This document shows positions 34,404 to 42,628 of a DNA stretch of 64,000 bases, one piece after another. The translations under genes and the position numbers were made by a program. The notes under the pieces were generated by a model. That model saw nothing but the letters and a program-made list of their open reading frames with translations, searched no databases and was not told where the DNA came from. Source of the stretch: Brevibacillus thermoruber 423 (GTDB lineage Bacteria; Bacillota; Bacilli; Brevibacillales; Brevibacillaceae); contig NZ_KE695652.1 in the NCBI RefSeq assembly GCF_000454065.1, positions 147,291 to 211,290 of the forward strand. The letters are read 5' to 3'. Each line of letters begins with the position of its first letter. Position 1 is the first letter of the stretch.

Positions 34404-35057
34404 ATGTGGAAGCGCATATACGACACGTTGGAGCGGACATTCCCGTCGTTTGCAGTGGATGAGTGGTGGGGGGTGACCGATCCGTTCGCCCGCATGGCGG
34501 GGAGCGTGCTGGTGCAGAATACGACCTGGACCAATGCGGAAAAAGCGCTTGACAGGCTGAGAGAGGCAGGATTGCTGGAGCCGGCGGCAATGGCTGGCGA
34601 GACGGCCGAACGCCTGGCGGAGGTGATTCGTCCGGCCGGGTTTCAGCGGGCGAAAAGCGCCGCACTTCTGGGACTGGCCGGGTGGGTGCTGGAGCAGGGC
34701 GGAGTGGACAGGCTTCGCCGTTCGGCAGACGGCACGGACGAGCTGCGCCGGCAGCTTCTGCTCTTGAAAGGGATCGGGCAGGAGACGGCGGACACGATCC
34801 TGGCCTACGCGCTGAATCGGCCGACAATATCCGGGGACGCCTATTCCCGTCGATTGTGGCAGCGGCTGACCGGCGAAGCGCTCTCCTACGAACAGGTGCG
34901 GCGGGCCATTCTGGCGGAGCTGACGGAGGCGGAAGACCTGCGCCGGCTGCACGGCCTGATCGTGGAGCACGGCAAGGCGTTTTGCCTGAAGCGTTTTCCC
35001 CGCTGTTCGGCCTGTCCGTTTGCTGACGATTGCCGATATTTTCATGATTCCATTTGA
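34404..35057 (+). CDS. HhH-GPD base-excision DNA glycosylase (EndoIII/MagIII-like)
   Basis: A 217-aa member of the endonuclease III superfamily. It has the VLVQNTTWTNAEKALDRL helix, the helix-hairpin-helix LLLKGIGQETADTILAYAL (about 130) with the catalytic aspartate in SGDAYSRRL, and a 4Fe-4S loop C-x6-C-x2-C-x5-C at the C-terminus. The catalytic lysine of EndoIII (GRKTA) is replaced (GQETA), as in monofunctional glycosylases such as H. pylori MagIII, which removes 3-methyladenine. Lyase activity is therefore not expected. ATG 34404 has GGAGG about nine bases upstream. Confidence 0.83.
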   Translation: MWKRIYDTLERTFPSFAVDEWWGVTDPFARMAGSVLVQNTTWTNAEKALDRLREAGLLEPAAMAGETAERLAEVIRPAGFQRAKSAALLGLAGWVLEQGGVDRLRRSADGTDELRRQLLLLKGIGQETADTILAYALNRPTISGDAYSRRLWQRLTGEALSYEQVRRAILAELTEAEDLRRLHGLIVEHGKAFCLKRFPRCSACPFADDCRYFHDSI

Positions 35058-35083
35058 ATTGCCTGACCGGACGGAGGTACAAT
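35054..35083 (+). promoter_or_regulatory. Promoter of the DUF4446 gene
   Basis: TTGAAT (35054-35059), 18-base spacer, TACAAT (35078-35083). The -35 overlaps the glycosylase stop codon. Confidence 0.65.
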
Positions 35084-35134
35084 AGTAGAGGATTTTGGCA
35101 ATTTACGCACCACCAGAAAGGAAGAAAACGTCAC

Positions 35135-35659
35135 ATGGAACCACTCCTATCATTGACGGCCGGCACACCGCTCATGCTGTTGGCCGTGCTCGCGTTCAAC
35201 GTCCTCCTGCTCGTGCTCTGCATCATGCAGTCCGTGCGGATCAAACGGCTGCGCAAATCGCTCAACCGGCTGCTGGCGGGGACGGGCGGCGCCAACCTGG
35301 AAGAGGGTATATACCGGCTGATGGACGAAGTGGACGAGGTGAAAAAGCGGCAGGATGACCAGCAGTTTACACTGAACCGCCTGTCGCAGCGCGTCGCCGG
35401 CCAGTGCGCCAACGTGGCGCTCGTCCGCTACAACGCGTTCGGCGATCTCGGCAGCGACCTGAGCTTTTCGCTTGCCATCGTGGACGACGCGCAGAACGGC
35501 GTGGTCGTCACCAGCATTTACGGACGGGATGAATCGCGCATGTATGCCAAACCAGTGGAGCGCGGCGAATCCCCTTATCATCTCTCCGAGGAAGAACGAA
35601 CGGCCATTCGCAAGGCGATGAACAACAGCGCTGGCCGACTGGACGAAAAAAGCCGGTAA
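35135..35659 (+). CDS. DUF4446 membrane-anchored protein
   Basis: A 174-aa protein with one N-terminal helix (about 12-35), a basic coiled coil (RIKRLRKSLNRLL ... RLMDEVDEVKKRQDDQ) and the DUF4446 core VALVRYNAFGDLGSDLSFSLAIVDDAQNGVVVTSIYGRDESRMYAKPV. The family is common in Firmicutes, often near partition or chromosome-end genes, with no known activity. AAGGAAG precedes ATG 35135. The domain should face the cytoplasm. Confidence 0.83.
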   Translation: MEPLLSLTAGTPLMLLAVLAFNVLLLVLCIMQSVRIKRLRKSLNRLLAGTGGANLEEGIYRLMDEVDEVKKRQDDQQFTLNRLSQRVAGQCANVALVRYNAFGDLGSDLSFSLAIVDDAQNGVVVTSIYGRDESRMYAKPVERGESPYHLSEEERTAIRKAMNNSAGRLDEKSR

Positions 35660-35791
35660 ATCCTACAGGATTGGCAAGCATTGCGCAGAATCAGGGAGTT
35701 CTTGTTCCCTCCTCGCCATTTCCTGCGGATATTTGGTCTTTTTGCGAAAATTCATCCGCTTTTGGATCAAGACTTTTGCCTGCGCATCGTG

Positions 35792-35983
35792 TATAATAAA
35801 AGTGTCAAGGACGGTTTAATTACAAAAAGTAGGTGATCCGCCTTCATTACCCAAATCGATTTTCGATTCACGGGGCAAGGCCAGGTTCTACAACGTTCCT
35901 TTGTTGACACGTAGCGTATCTCCTCAATTGGCAGTCGTTATCGTCTGAACGAGCCAGGAATTCAAAAGAATTGAGGAGATAGT
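35792..35983 (+). promoter_or_regulatory. Leader of gene 35984 with a hidden ribosome site
   Basis: TATAAT at 35792-35797 suggests transcription from about 35804, leaving a 180-base leader. TATCTCCTCAATT (35917-35929) is perfectly complementary to AATTGAGGAGATA (35969-35981), which contains the ribosome site GAGGAGA and ends three bases before the ATG. The 39-base loop has an inner TCGTT/AACGA stem. Pairing would block translation, so a thermosensor, ligand- or protein-controlled switch is possible. Confidence 0.7.
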
Positions 35984-36580
35984 ATGGCACAGCGTTTAGC
36001 AACCAATTACGCCAAGGCCTATTTCACGATGAACGAAGAAGAGCTGAACCGATTTGTCGCGCTCTTCGCCAATGAACACATTTCAGTCGATGTCAAAGTA
36101 TGCGACAACGGCGATCGTGACGTTTTGCTGACGGATCAGAACGGGGAGATCCAACTGACCTTCCACCGGACTGGCAACCGTTATTCGTGTGAAAGTTCCT
36201 ACCTCATCCGAGACTTGCAGTTGGCCAACGCCATGCGAAAAGCCATGAAAACGTTTCGAGGCCACGGAATCGTGCACCGAATCTACGACGGATTCACGGT
36301 CGTCTACCATTACGACGAAGGCTCCGTCGTGAGCATTCAGGAAGTTTCCGGCGACGAAGAGGTGTCGATCTTCGAAAACACCAATGCAAACGTTGCGCGG
36401 GAATTGGAGTCTCTGTTCCGGCAGATGGGCAGCGAACAGGAGATCGAATCGATTCGCCAAGAGACGGATCGATGGCTGGATTTGCGTAATTGGGCAAAGA
36501 GAACGGCCCCGGAAAAGGTCAGTGCGATTGACCTTCGACTAGCCGCGTTGTCACGACGATTGTTTCAATTGGAAGCGTAA
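35984..36580 (+). CDS. Conserved hypothetical protein (198 aa) under possible translational control
   Basis: The protein begins MAQRLATNYAKAYFTMNEEELNRF and has a beta-rich middle (DVLLTDQNGEIQLTF, YDGFTVVYHYDEGSVVSIQEV) followed by a long helical tail (residues about 125-198). No signal peptide or membrane segment is seen. I recall similar proteins upstream of SAM decarboxylase in Brevibacillus/Paenibacillus genomes, sometimes misleadingly labelled as peptide-synthetase modules, but cannot assign a function. Its ribosome site is embedded in a perfect 13-bp inverted repeat. It ends at its own terminator before speH. Confidence 0.7.
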   Translation: MAQRLATNYAKAYFTMNEEELNRFVALFANEHISVDVKVCDNGDRDVLLTDQNGEIQLTFHRTGNRYSCESSYLIRDLQLANAMRKAMKTFRGHGIVHRIYDGFTVVYHYDEGSVVSIQEVSGDEEVSIFENTNANVARELESLFRQMGSEQEIESIRQETDRWLDLRNWAKRTAPEKVSAIDLRLAALSRRLFQLEA

Positions 36581-36588
36581 GAACAAGC

Positions 36589-36618
36589 AAAAAATGGGCG
36601 CATACGCACCCATTTTTT
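36589..36618 (+). terminator. Terminator before speH
   Basis: AAAAAATGGG pairs with CCCATTTTTT. Confidence 0.85.
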
Positions 36619-36648
36619 GTTTTCCTGGTTTTTCTCCAAAAAAAAGTA

Positions 36649-36677
36649 TTGTCATTTGGGCAGAAGCATGGTATGTT
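36649..36677 (+). promoter_or_regulatory. Promoter of speH
   Basis: TTGTCA (36649-36654), 17-base spacer, TATGTT (36672-36677), leaving a leader of about 135 bases. Confidence 0.7.
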
Positions 36678-36727
36678 TGTTTTCGTTGGAAACAGGATTA
36701 GGAACCAGGATTCACTTTAAAGGGTGG

Positions 36728-36812
36728 ATGACATGAGGGAAACCGCCCCCGTTAGTGAATGACGCAGGTCCTAGCGATGTTTAACATTACACTTGCTAGG
36801 AAGGGGGAAACC
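36728..36812 (+). promoter_or_regulatory. speH leader with mini-ORF and hairpin
   Basis: A possible nine-codon frame (36733-36762) precedes the hairpin TCCTAGC/GCTAGGA (36769-36801). The CCCCC at 36746-36750 could pair with the GGGGG of the speH ribosome site, giving an alternative fold. Control of polyamine synthesis at this point is plausible but unproven. Confidence 0.45.
36733..36762 (+). CDS. Possible leader peptide MRETAPVSE
   Basis: ATG 36733 lies five bases after GGGTGG; the frame reads MRETAPVSE then TGA. It overlaps a two-codon ATG ACA TGA at 36728. It may be chance, but position and ribosome site fit an upstream regulatory frame for speH. Confidence 0.3.
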   Translation: MRETAPVSE

Positions 36813-36817
36813 GAAAG

Positions 36818-37222
36818 ATGGAATACTCGACTTTCGGAAGACACGTTGCCGTTGACACATGGGGAGTTCAGTTTGATTTGTTGAACGACGCCGAATTTTT
36901 GAAGAAAGAAATGATCGAAGCTGCTGAAGCGTGTGGCGCCACCGTGTTGGGTGTGCAAGCCAAGCAGTTTTCTCCTCAAGGGGCTACCGTTCTGGTTCTC
37001 CTCTCGGAAAGCCACCTGTCCATTCACACCTATCCCGAGCGCGGATTTGCCGCGCTGGACTGCTACACCTGCGGCGAAACCGTCGATCCGCAAGTGGCGA
37101 TCGACTATCTGATTTCCGTGCTGAAGCCGGAAAAAGTGTACGCGAAGAAACTGGTGCGCGGCACCGGCGAGCTGCAAGTGGCCGAACCGGAAATCAAGCC
37201 GTTCGAAGTAGCAAGCAAGTAA
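36818..37222 (+). CDS. speH: S-adenosylmethionine decarboxylase proenzyme
   Basis: A 134-aa prokaryotic class 1B AdoMetDC. The self-cleavage site is in SESHLSIHTYPE, where the serine near residue 64 becomes the pyruvoyl cofactor. FAALDCYTCGE supplies the catalytic cysteine near residue 83. It makes decarboxylated SAM, the aminopropyl donor for spermidine. AAGGGGG precedes the ATG. With speA at 30123-31595 it covers two of the committed steps; speB and speE are not in the window. Confidence 0.95.
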   Translation: MEYSTFGRHVAVDTWGVQFDLLNDAEFLKKEMIEAAEACGATVLGVQAKQFSPQGATVLVLLSESHLSIHTYPERGFAALDCYTCGETVDPQVAIDYLISVLKPEKVYAKKLVRGTGELQVAEPEIKPFEVASK

Positions 37223-37239
37223 CAATCGCAAGGAAAGCC

Positions 37240-37270
37240 AAGAGGTGCGGAATCATCCGCACCTCTTTTA
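37240..37270 (+). terminator. Terminator of speH
   Basis: AGAGGTGCGG pairs with CCGCACCTCT, followed by TTT. Confidence 0.88.
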
Positions 37271-37337
37271 CGTCAGCACTGCCCCGGATGGGCGGAGGGG
37301 CTTCTCCACAGCCATCCCCGGGAGACGGAACAAAGAC

Positions 37338-37922
37338 TCAGCGGAAAGGTGCCGTCACCGTCCGGCCCAAATCGCGGATCAGCATGCCAAAGTCGTTGGC
37401 GGCGTTGGTCAGGTTGCCGGCCACGGTGTTTGGTCCGGTCGTAAGCGTGTTGGCCGCGCCGCGCAGGCCATCACGCACGGTGTTGTTAATGGTGCGGATG
37501 CGGGTGAACATGCCGCTGTCAGAGGTGACGCGAATGTTCAGGTTCGGCGCTTCCTTCCGCACGGCGGCGTGAACCTGCCGTTCAATCACCTTTCGCTGCT
37601 GCACATGGGCCACGTTGGCCCGCGTGCGAATGCCGACGACAGCATCTGTCCCGTATATGGCGGCGGTGGCCGCTTCTACGCCGGGAACGCTGTCCGCGGC
37701 CTTCGCGATCCGCTCCGCCAATTGGTGGTTAAACCCTTGCGCGGTGAAGCCGTTGCGGTAATGGTTAACATCGTATCGCTGCGTGTTCGGAACGGGTGCC
37801 GGCGCCGTATTAGGCGTTCCCTGCGTCCGCGGTTTGGTCGGGGGAGCCGCGCCGTAGTTGGCACACCCGGACACGGAGGCTGCAACAACCAGTCCGGCGA
37901 CAGCGCACATCCATTTGTTCAT
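37338..37922 (-). CDS. YhcN/YlaJ-family sporulation lipoprotein
   Basis: A 194-aa lipoprotein with lipobox VSGC at about residue 20, a Pro/Thr-rich linker and the YhcN/YlaJ core (QLAERIAKAADSVPGVEAATAAIYGTDAVVGIRT, VHAAVRKEAPNLNIRVTSD). These lipoproteins are found in forespore or coat fractions of Bacillus. ATG 37922 is preceded by AGGAGGTGG. A second member of the family lies at 47652-48260. It is divergent from typA. Confidence 0.85.
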   Translation of the reverse strand: MNKWMCAVAGLVVAASVSGCANYGAAPPTKPRTQGTPNTAPAPVPNTQRYDVNHYRNGFTAQGFNHQLAERIAKAADSVPGVEAATAAIYGTDAVVGIRTRANVAHVQQRKVIERQVHAAVRKEAPNLNIRVTSDSGMFTRIRTINNTVRDGLRGAANTLTTGPNTVAGNLTNAANDFGMLIRDLGRTVTAPFR

Positions 37923-37998
37923 GGTAGCCACCTCCTGCGCTTAGTATGTCCGGGAAACATGCCGATACTCAGGTAGGGATTGGACGTAAAACTGCCCG

Positions 37999-38027
37999 TT
38001 GTGCCGTGTTTCACGACCTGATATTAT
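37999..38027 (+). promoter_or_regulatory. Promoter of typA
   Basis: TTGTGC (37999-38004), 17-base spacer, TATTAT (38022-38027), 29 bases before the start. Confidence 0.65.
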
Positions 38028-38056
38028 GAAAGGTATGCATACCAGAGGAGGTACAC

Positions 38057-39898
38057 ATGAAGCGTCTTGACATACGCAACATTGCGATTATTGCCCACGT
38101 CGACCACGGGAAAACGACGCTGGTTGACAAATTGCTGATCCAATCGGGGACGTTCCGCAGCAACCAGCAGGTGGAGGAGCGGATGATGGACTCCAACGAT
38201 CTGGAGCGGGAGCGCGGCATCACCATTCTGGCGAAAACGACGTCCGTCAAATACAAGGAGTATACCATCAACATCCTGGACACGCCGGGCCACGCCGACT
38301 TCGGCGGCGAGGTGGAGCGGATCATGAGCATGGTGGACGGCGTGCTGCTCATCGTCGACGCCTTTGAAGGCTGTATGCCGCAGACCCGCTTCGTGCTGAA
38401 GAAAGCGCTGGAAGCGAAGGTGACGCCGATCGTCGTCGTGAACAAGGTGGACCGGGAAAACGCCCGTCCGCAGGAAGTGATCAACGAAGTGTACGATCTG
38501 TTCATCGACCTGGACGCGACGGAAGAGCAATTGGAGTTTCCGATTGTATACGCATCCGGCCTGCAGGGAATTGCGGGCATGGAGCCGGATCAACTGGAAG
38601 GCGATCTGCGTCCGCTGTTTGAGACGATCATCGAGCACATTCCGGCGCCGGAAGCGGATGAAGCGTCTCCGCTGCAGATGCAGGTCACGATGCTGGATTA
38701 CAACGACTTCCTGGGCCGCATCGGCATCGGCCGGATTTACCGCGGGACGATCAACGTCAACGACATGGTAGCCGTCGTCAAGCGAGACGGCTCCGTCAAG
38801 CGGATGCGCGTGCAGAAGCTGTTCGGCTTTTCCGGTTTGCAGCGCGTGGAGCAAAAGACGGCCAGAGCGGGGGACATCGTGGCGATCGCCGGACTGGAGG
38901 ACATCAACGTCGGCGAGACCGTCTGCCACGTCGACCATCCCGATCCGCTGCCGCTGCTGAAAATTGACGAGCCGACCCTGCAGATGACCTTCCTCGTCAA
39001 CAACAGTCCGTTTGCCGGACGGGAAGGCAAACACGTCACCTCCCGCAAGCTGCGCGACCGGCTGATGGCGGAGCTGGAGACGGACGTGTCGCTGCGCGTG
39101 GAGGAGACCGATTCGCCCGATGCGTTTATCGTTTCCGGCCGGGGCGAACTCCATCTCTCCATCCTGGTGGAAAACATGCGCCGGGAAGGGTTTGAGCTTG
39201 CCGTCTCCAAACCGGAAGTGATCGTGCGGGAAATCGACGGCCAAAAAATGGAACCGGCGGAGCGTCTGATTATCGATGTGCCGGAGGAGTACACCGGTGC
39301 CGTCATGGAGACGCTGGGCCAGCGCAAGGCGGAGATGGTCAACATGATCAACAACGGCTTCGGCCAGGTGCGGATGGAGTTCATCATCCCGTCCCGCGGG
39401 CTGATCGGCTACCGCACCGAGTTTTTGACCATTACCCGCGGATACGGCATCATGAACCATTCGTTTGACAGCTATCGTCCGTATGTACCGGGCAGCGTGG
39501 GCGGCCGCCGCGCCGGCGTGCTGATCTCCAACGAGACGGGAACGGCCACCACCTACGGCCTGATGTCCGTCGAAGACCGCGGCGTGATGTTTATCCAGCC
39601 GGGGACAGAGGTGTACGAGGGCATGATCGTCGGCGAGCACAACCGGGACAACGACCTGACCGTCAACGTCTGCAAGGAAAAGCACGCCACCAACGTCCGC
39701 TCGGCGACGAAGGAAGAGACGGTGAAGATGAAAACCCCCCGTCTGCTCACCCTGGAAGAAGCGCTGGAGTATCTGAACGACGACGAACTGTGCGAAGTGA
39801 CGCCGCAGTCTGTCCGCCTGCGCAAGAAGTACCTGACCAAGTCGGAGCGGGAGCGCTACGAAAAGCAAAAACGCTGGGAAGCGCAGACGCAGGCGTAA
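38057..39898 (+). CDS. typA: Ribosome-associated translational GTPase TypA/BipA
   Basis: A 613-aa GTPase. G1 AHVDHGKTT (residues 13-21), G2/switch [12 protein letters not shown]3 [11 protein letters not shown]4 NKVDR and G5 are intact, followed by domain II, EF-G-like domains III and V, and the BipA-specific C-terminal domain ([39 protein letters not shown]). It binds the 70S ribosome and helps 50S assembly and stress or cold growth. AGAGGAGG precedes the ATG. It corresponds to B. subtilis ylaG, in keeping with the YlaH-, YlaJ- and YlaK-like genes downstream. Confidence 0.96.
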   Translation: MKRLDIRNIAIIAHVDHGKTTLVDKLLIQSGTFRSNQQVEERMMDSNDLERERGITILAKTTSVKYKEYTINILDTPGHADFGGEVERIMSMVDGVLLIVDAFEGCMPQTRFVLKKALEAKVTPIVVVNKVDRENARPQEVINEVYDLFIDLDATEEQLEFPIVYASGLQGIAGMEPDQLEGDLRPLFETIIEHIPAPEADEASPLQMQVTMLDYNDFLGRIGIGRIYRGTINVNDMVAVVKRDGSVKRMRVQKLFGFSGLQRVEQKTARAGDIVAIAGLEDINVGETVCHVDHPDPLPLLKIDEPTLQMTFLVNNSPFAGREGKHVTSRKLRDRLMAELETDVSLRVEETDSPDAFIVSGRGELHLSILVENMRREGFELAVSKPEVIVREIDGQKMEPAERLIIDVPEEYTGAVMETLGQRKAEMVNMINNGFGQVRMEFIIPSRGLIGYRTEFLTITRGYGIMNHSFDSYRPYVPGSVGGRRAGVLISNETGTATTYGLMSVEDRGVMFIQPGTEVYEGMIVGEHNRDNDLTVNVCKEKHATNVRSATKEETVKMKTPRLLTLEEALEYLNDDELCEVTPQSVRLRKKYLTKSERERYEKQKRWEAQTQA

Positions 39899-39907
39899 TG
39901 ACAATGG

Positions 39908-39957
39908 AAAAAAGCCGTACTGCCCGAAAAAGGCAAGTACGGCTTTTCGTTTTTTTT
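39908..39957 (+). terminator. Terminator of typA
   Basis: AAAAGCCGTACT pairs with AGTACGGCTTTT, followed by CG and eight T. Confidence 0.92.
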
Positions 39958-39990
39958 CATCATGCGGTTTGCCCAGGCCGATTGTTTGAA

Positions 39991-40470
39991 TCAATCGTTC
40001 AGATACCGTTCGACCTCATCCGCCAGTTCCTCCGGCTGCACGCGCGGATCGAAGCGTTTGACGACGTTTCCGGCACGGTCGACGAGGAACTTGGCGAAGT
40101 TCCACTCGATGTCCTGGCCGTCTCCGTTGGGGGCGTTTGCCTTCAGGTACTGGTAGAGCGGATGGGCGTGGGGGCCGTTGACGTCAATTTTGGCGAAAAC
40201 GGGGAAGGTGACGCCGTACGTCCGATCGCAGAAGGCGGCAATCTCTTCGGCTGTGCCCGGTTCCTGGCCGGCAAACTGGTTGCAGGGAAAGGCCAGCACG
40301 ACCAGACCGCGGTCGCGGTAGCGCTCGTACAATGCCTGCAGCCCTTTGTACTGCGGAGTCAGCCCGCATTGGCTGGCGGTGTTGACAATCAGCATGACCT
40401 TGCCTTTGTATTCGGCGAGCGTTTTCTCCTCGCCCGTGATGGTCGTCACCGAAAAATCGTAGATGCTCAT
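39991..40470 (-). CDS. Glutathione-peroxidase-family thiol peroxidase
   Basis: A 159-aa peroxidase with the catalytic cysteine in NTASQCGLTPQY (about residue 36), glutamine in FPCNQF and the WNF motif in IEWNFAKFLVD. As usual in Bacilli, the residue is cysteine not selenocysteine, and FPCNQF supplies a second cysteine. Such enzymes normally use thioredoxin rather than glutathione. ATG 40470 has GAGGTGGGA upstream and starts the canonical SIYDFSVTTITGEEKTL. Confidence 0.93.
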   Translation of the reverse strand: MSIYDFSVTTITGEEKTLAEYKGKVMLIVNTASQCGLTPQYKGLQALYERYRDRGLVVLAFPCNQFAGQEPGTAEEIAAFCDRTYGVTFPVFAKIDVNGPHAHPLYQYLKANAPNGDGQDIEWNFAKFLVDRAGNVVKRFDPRVQPEELADEVERYLND

Positions 40471-40548
40471 GGGAATCCCACCTCGATTGGCTCGTCTTGT
40501 TCCTGTGTCCACTATACCATTGGCAGAAAAAGGTTTCCAACCATTTCG

Positions 40549-40779
40549 CTACAGTTGTTTCAGAATCGTCAGTTCTTCCTCGGCGAGGATAATCTGCTGC
40601 AGCGATTCCGTTCCGTTTCGCACGGTGCTTTGCAGGACGCGGACCACGCCGTCCTGATTTTGCACGACAATCGTTCGCACTTCGCCCAGACCGCTCTTTC
40701 GCACCGAGTCGTACATGGTGCTGTAGGCGAACCGTTCCTGCAGGAATTGCACGCTGGCCATCGCTTGCGTATGCTTCAC
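40549..40779 (-). CDS. Small hypothetical protein (76 aa)
   Basis: The GTG at 40779 is preceded by GGGAGGGAAACGG. The product (MKHTQAMASVQFLQERFAYSTMYDSVRKSGLGEVRTIVVQNQDG...) looks like a compact alpha/beta domain with no membrane segment. I do not recognise it. It ends 78 bases upstream of the peroxidase gene on the same strand and may be co-transcribed with it. Confidence 0.6.
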   Translation of the reverse strand: MKHTQAMASVQFLQERFAYSTMYDSVRKSGLGEVRTIVVQNQDGVVRVLQSTVRNGTESLQQIILAEEELTILKQL

Positions 40780-40881
40780 CCGTTTCCCTCCCGCTCTGCT
40801 AAATGGTCACTACTTAATAGGTAAGCGAACAGATCGGGCTTTATGATACGATTTGCCGCTGCGGGCGGGGGTTTATCCGTT

Positions 40882-40910
40882 TTGACAGGGCACGGGCCAA
40901 CTGATAAAGT
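40882..40910 (+). promoter_or_regulatory. Promoter of nfo
   Basis: TTGACA (40882-40887), 17-base spacer, TAAAGT (40905-40910). Transcription would begin near 40917, which rules out the ATG at 40914 as the nfo start. Confidence 0.75.
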
Positions 40911-40946
40911 TAAATGGACAGATTTTATCGTGGGAGTGAAACCAGA

Positions 40947-41807
40947 TTGAAAATCGGATGCCATATCAGCGTCGGCAGGGGACTGGAACAAGCGGTCCTG
41001 CGCGCCATTGAGCTGGGGGCGGAATCGCTGCAGGTGTTTACGAAAAACCCGCGCGGTCTGCGCCCGAAAAAAATTGACCACCAGGACGCGACCAAAGGGG
41101 TGGACCTGCTGCAAAAGCACGATCTCACCCTGGTCTGCCACACCCCGTACATCACCAACCTGTCCACGCCCAAGCCGGACCTGCAGGAAGTGACGATTCG
41201 TTCGATTTTGGAAGATTTGCATATTGCCGAAGCCTACGGGTCGGTCGGCGCCGTGGTGCACTGCGGCAAGCACGTCGGCGAGGGGGAGGAATACGGGACA
41301 AAACGGATGGTGGAGACGTTGGACCTGATTCTCGAGCAGTACGACGGCCCGGTCAAGCTCCTGCTGGAAAACACGGCAGGCCAAGGCTCCGAACTGGGAC
41401 TGACGATCCGGGATCTGATGGAGATTCGCGCCGCCACCCGTTTCCCCGAGAAAATCGGGTTCTGCTTCGACACCTGCCACGCCTTTGCCGCCGGGCAGTG
41501 GAGAGGGGAGACGTTTGACGAACTGCTGGAAGAGATGGAGCGGACAGGCTATCTGGAGCACCTGGTGGCGATCCACTTCAACGACAGCAAGGCGCCTTTC
41601 GCCAGCCGGAAGGACCGCCACGAAAAAATCGGCAAAGGGGAGATTGGCAGCGAAGCGCTGGCCAAATTCCTGGTGAGCGACAAGCTCCAGCACCTGCCTG
41701 TTGTTCTGGAAACCCCCGTGGAAGACGAGCGGGAGTACGCAGACGAGATGGTGTACCTGCACGAACTGCGCCGCGAGGGCCTGGCCGCTGCGGGGCAGGA
41801 GGGGTGA
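40947..41807 (+). CDS. nfo: Endonuclease IV (AP endonuclease)
   Basis: A 286-aa TIM-barrel AP endonuclease. It starts KIGCHISVGRGLEQAV and has the zinc-ligand segments VCHTPY, VVHCGKHVGEG, LLLENTAGQGSELG, GFCFDTCHAFAAG, HFNDSKAPFASRKDRHEKIGKGEIG and VLETPVED. It cuts DNA at abasic sites and complements the glycosylase at 34404. TTG 40947 is the start because GGGAG precedes it and the promoter lies too close to the ATG at 40914. It begins a run of three closely spaced genes. Confidence 0.93.
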   Translation: MKIGCHISVGRGLEQAVLRAIELGAESLQVFTKNPRGLRPKKIDHQDATKGVDLLQKHDLTLVCHTPYITNLSTPKPDLQEVTIRSILEDLHIAEAYGSVGAVVHCGKHVGEGEEYGTKRMVETLDLILEQYDGPVKLLLENTAGQGSELGLTIRDLMEIRAATRFPEKIGFCFDTCHAFAAGQWRGETFDELLEEMERTGYLEHLVAIHFNDSKAPFASRKDRHEKIGKGEIGSEALAKFLVSDKLQHLPVVLETPVEDEREYADEMVYLHELRREGLAAAGQEG

Positions 41808-41810
41808 CGC

Positions 41811-42137
41811 ATGGAGTGGCTTGAGCTTGCTTCCACCTATGCGCCTGCCGCACCGGACCAGTTGTCGGCGTACGACAGCTTTCGCTTGTGGGCGGACCAC
41901 AACCGCACCTGGATCATCTTTGTCCAGTTGATCATCGTTTACTATCTCGGGTTTGCCACCCGCTGGCGCATGCCCATTCTGAAAACGCTCCTGCTGTATG
42001 TGCTGCTCTTTATGGGCGCGCTGATTTTCGCCATTCTGGACGTGCAGCTCCCGGTGAAAAGCGCACTCCTGGTCGCCATCGCCATTCTGGTGATCGTCAA
42101 GGTGCGGATCAAGCCGGGGGAACGCGAGAGTAAGTGA
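41811..42137 (+). CDS. YlaH-like membrane protein
   Basis: A 108-aa protein with three hydrophobic helices (about 35-50, 57-76, 84-98). The YlaH-like pattern includes WIIFVQLIIVYYLGFATRWRMPILKTLLLYVLLFMGALIFAILDVQLPVK. B. subtilis ylaH lies just after typA, so synteny supports the call. GGAGGGGTGA precedes the ATG, only a few bases after the nfo stop. Function unknown. Confidence 0.75.
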   Translation: MEWLELASTYAPAAPDQLSAYDSFRLWADHNRTWIIFVQLIIVYYLGFATRWRMPILKTLLLYVLLFMGALIFAILDVQLPVKSALLVAIAILVIVKVRIKPGERESK

Positions 42138-42147
42138 GGGAGCAGCC

Positions 42148-42420
42148 GTGAAGCGGGAGGACGCGCTCTACAACTGGCTGCAGATTCAAATCGTCGCCGA
42201 CGCGCGGCCGGACGACCGATCCGCTCTGGATACGGCCGCGTTTTTTGCGGACATCCTGAGGGACGACCACCAGGCGCAGGAATGGGAGTATCGCCGCGAA
42301 GGGGACTGGTACGTGGTCCGCTGCGTCTTCGCCCACGAAGTGTGGGAACGCCGCTATCCCGCAGAAGAAGCGGAATCGCTGCTGGCTGCGATCGAAAACG
42401 AACCCAGGTATAACGAGTAG
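42148..42420 (+). CDS. Small hypothetical protein (90 aa)
   Basis: The GTG at 42148 follows GGGAGC and lies ten bases after the YlaH-like stop, suggesting one operon. The product (MKREDALYNWLQIQIVADARPDD...) is acidic and soluble, with WEYRREGDWYVVRCVF in the middle. I do not recognise a family. A terminator follows at 42477. Confidence 0.6.
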   Translation: MKREDALYNWLQIQIVADARPDDRSALDTAAFFADILRDDHQAQEWEYRREGDWYVVRCVFAHEVWERRYPAEEAESLLAAIENEPRYNE

Positions 42421-42476
42421 AATATGCACGGGGCTCCGCCGAGCCGGATGAACGGGCGGGGCCGCGTGACCATTAT

Positions 42477-42506
42477 CCCCGTCTCTTCGACAGAGGCGGG
42501 GTTTTT
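42477..42506 (+). terminator. Terminator of the nfo gene group
   Basis: CCCCGTCTC pairs with GAGGCGGGG (one G-U), followed by five T. Confidence 0.85.
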
Positions 42507-42628
42507 GTGTCTTTCGTCCCAATATGGCGAAAGCGTCCCCGTTTTTGGCCGTTTTTGCAACCTTTGCAAGGAACCCCCCGTCTGTTAGGGTGTCCAGGGC
42601 AGGCAATACGTAGAAAGGAGAAGGCATC

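Noticed and set aside
40914-40946. ATG upstream of nfo
   Set aside because: It lies at or before the expected transcription start of the TTGACA/TAAAGT promoter and has no ribosome site.
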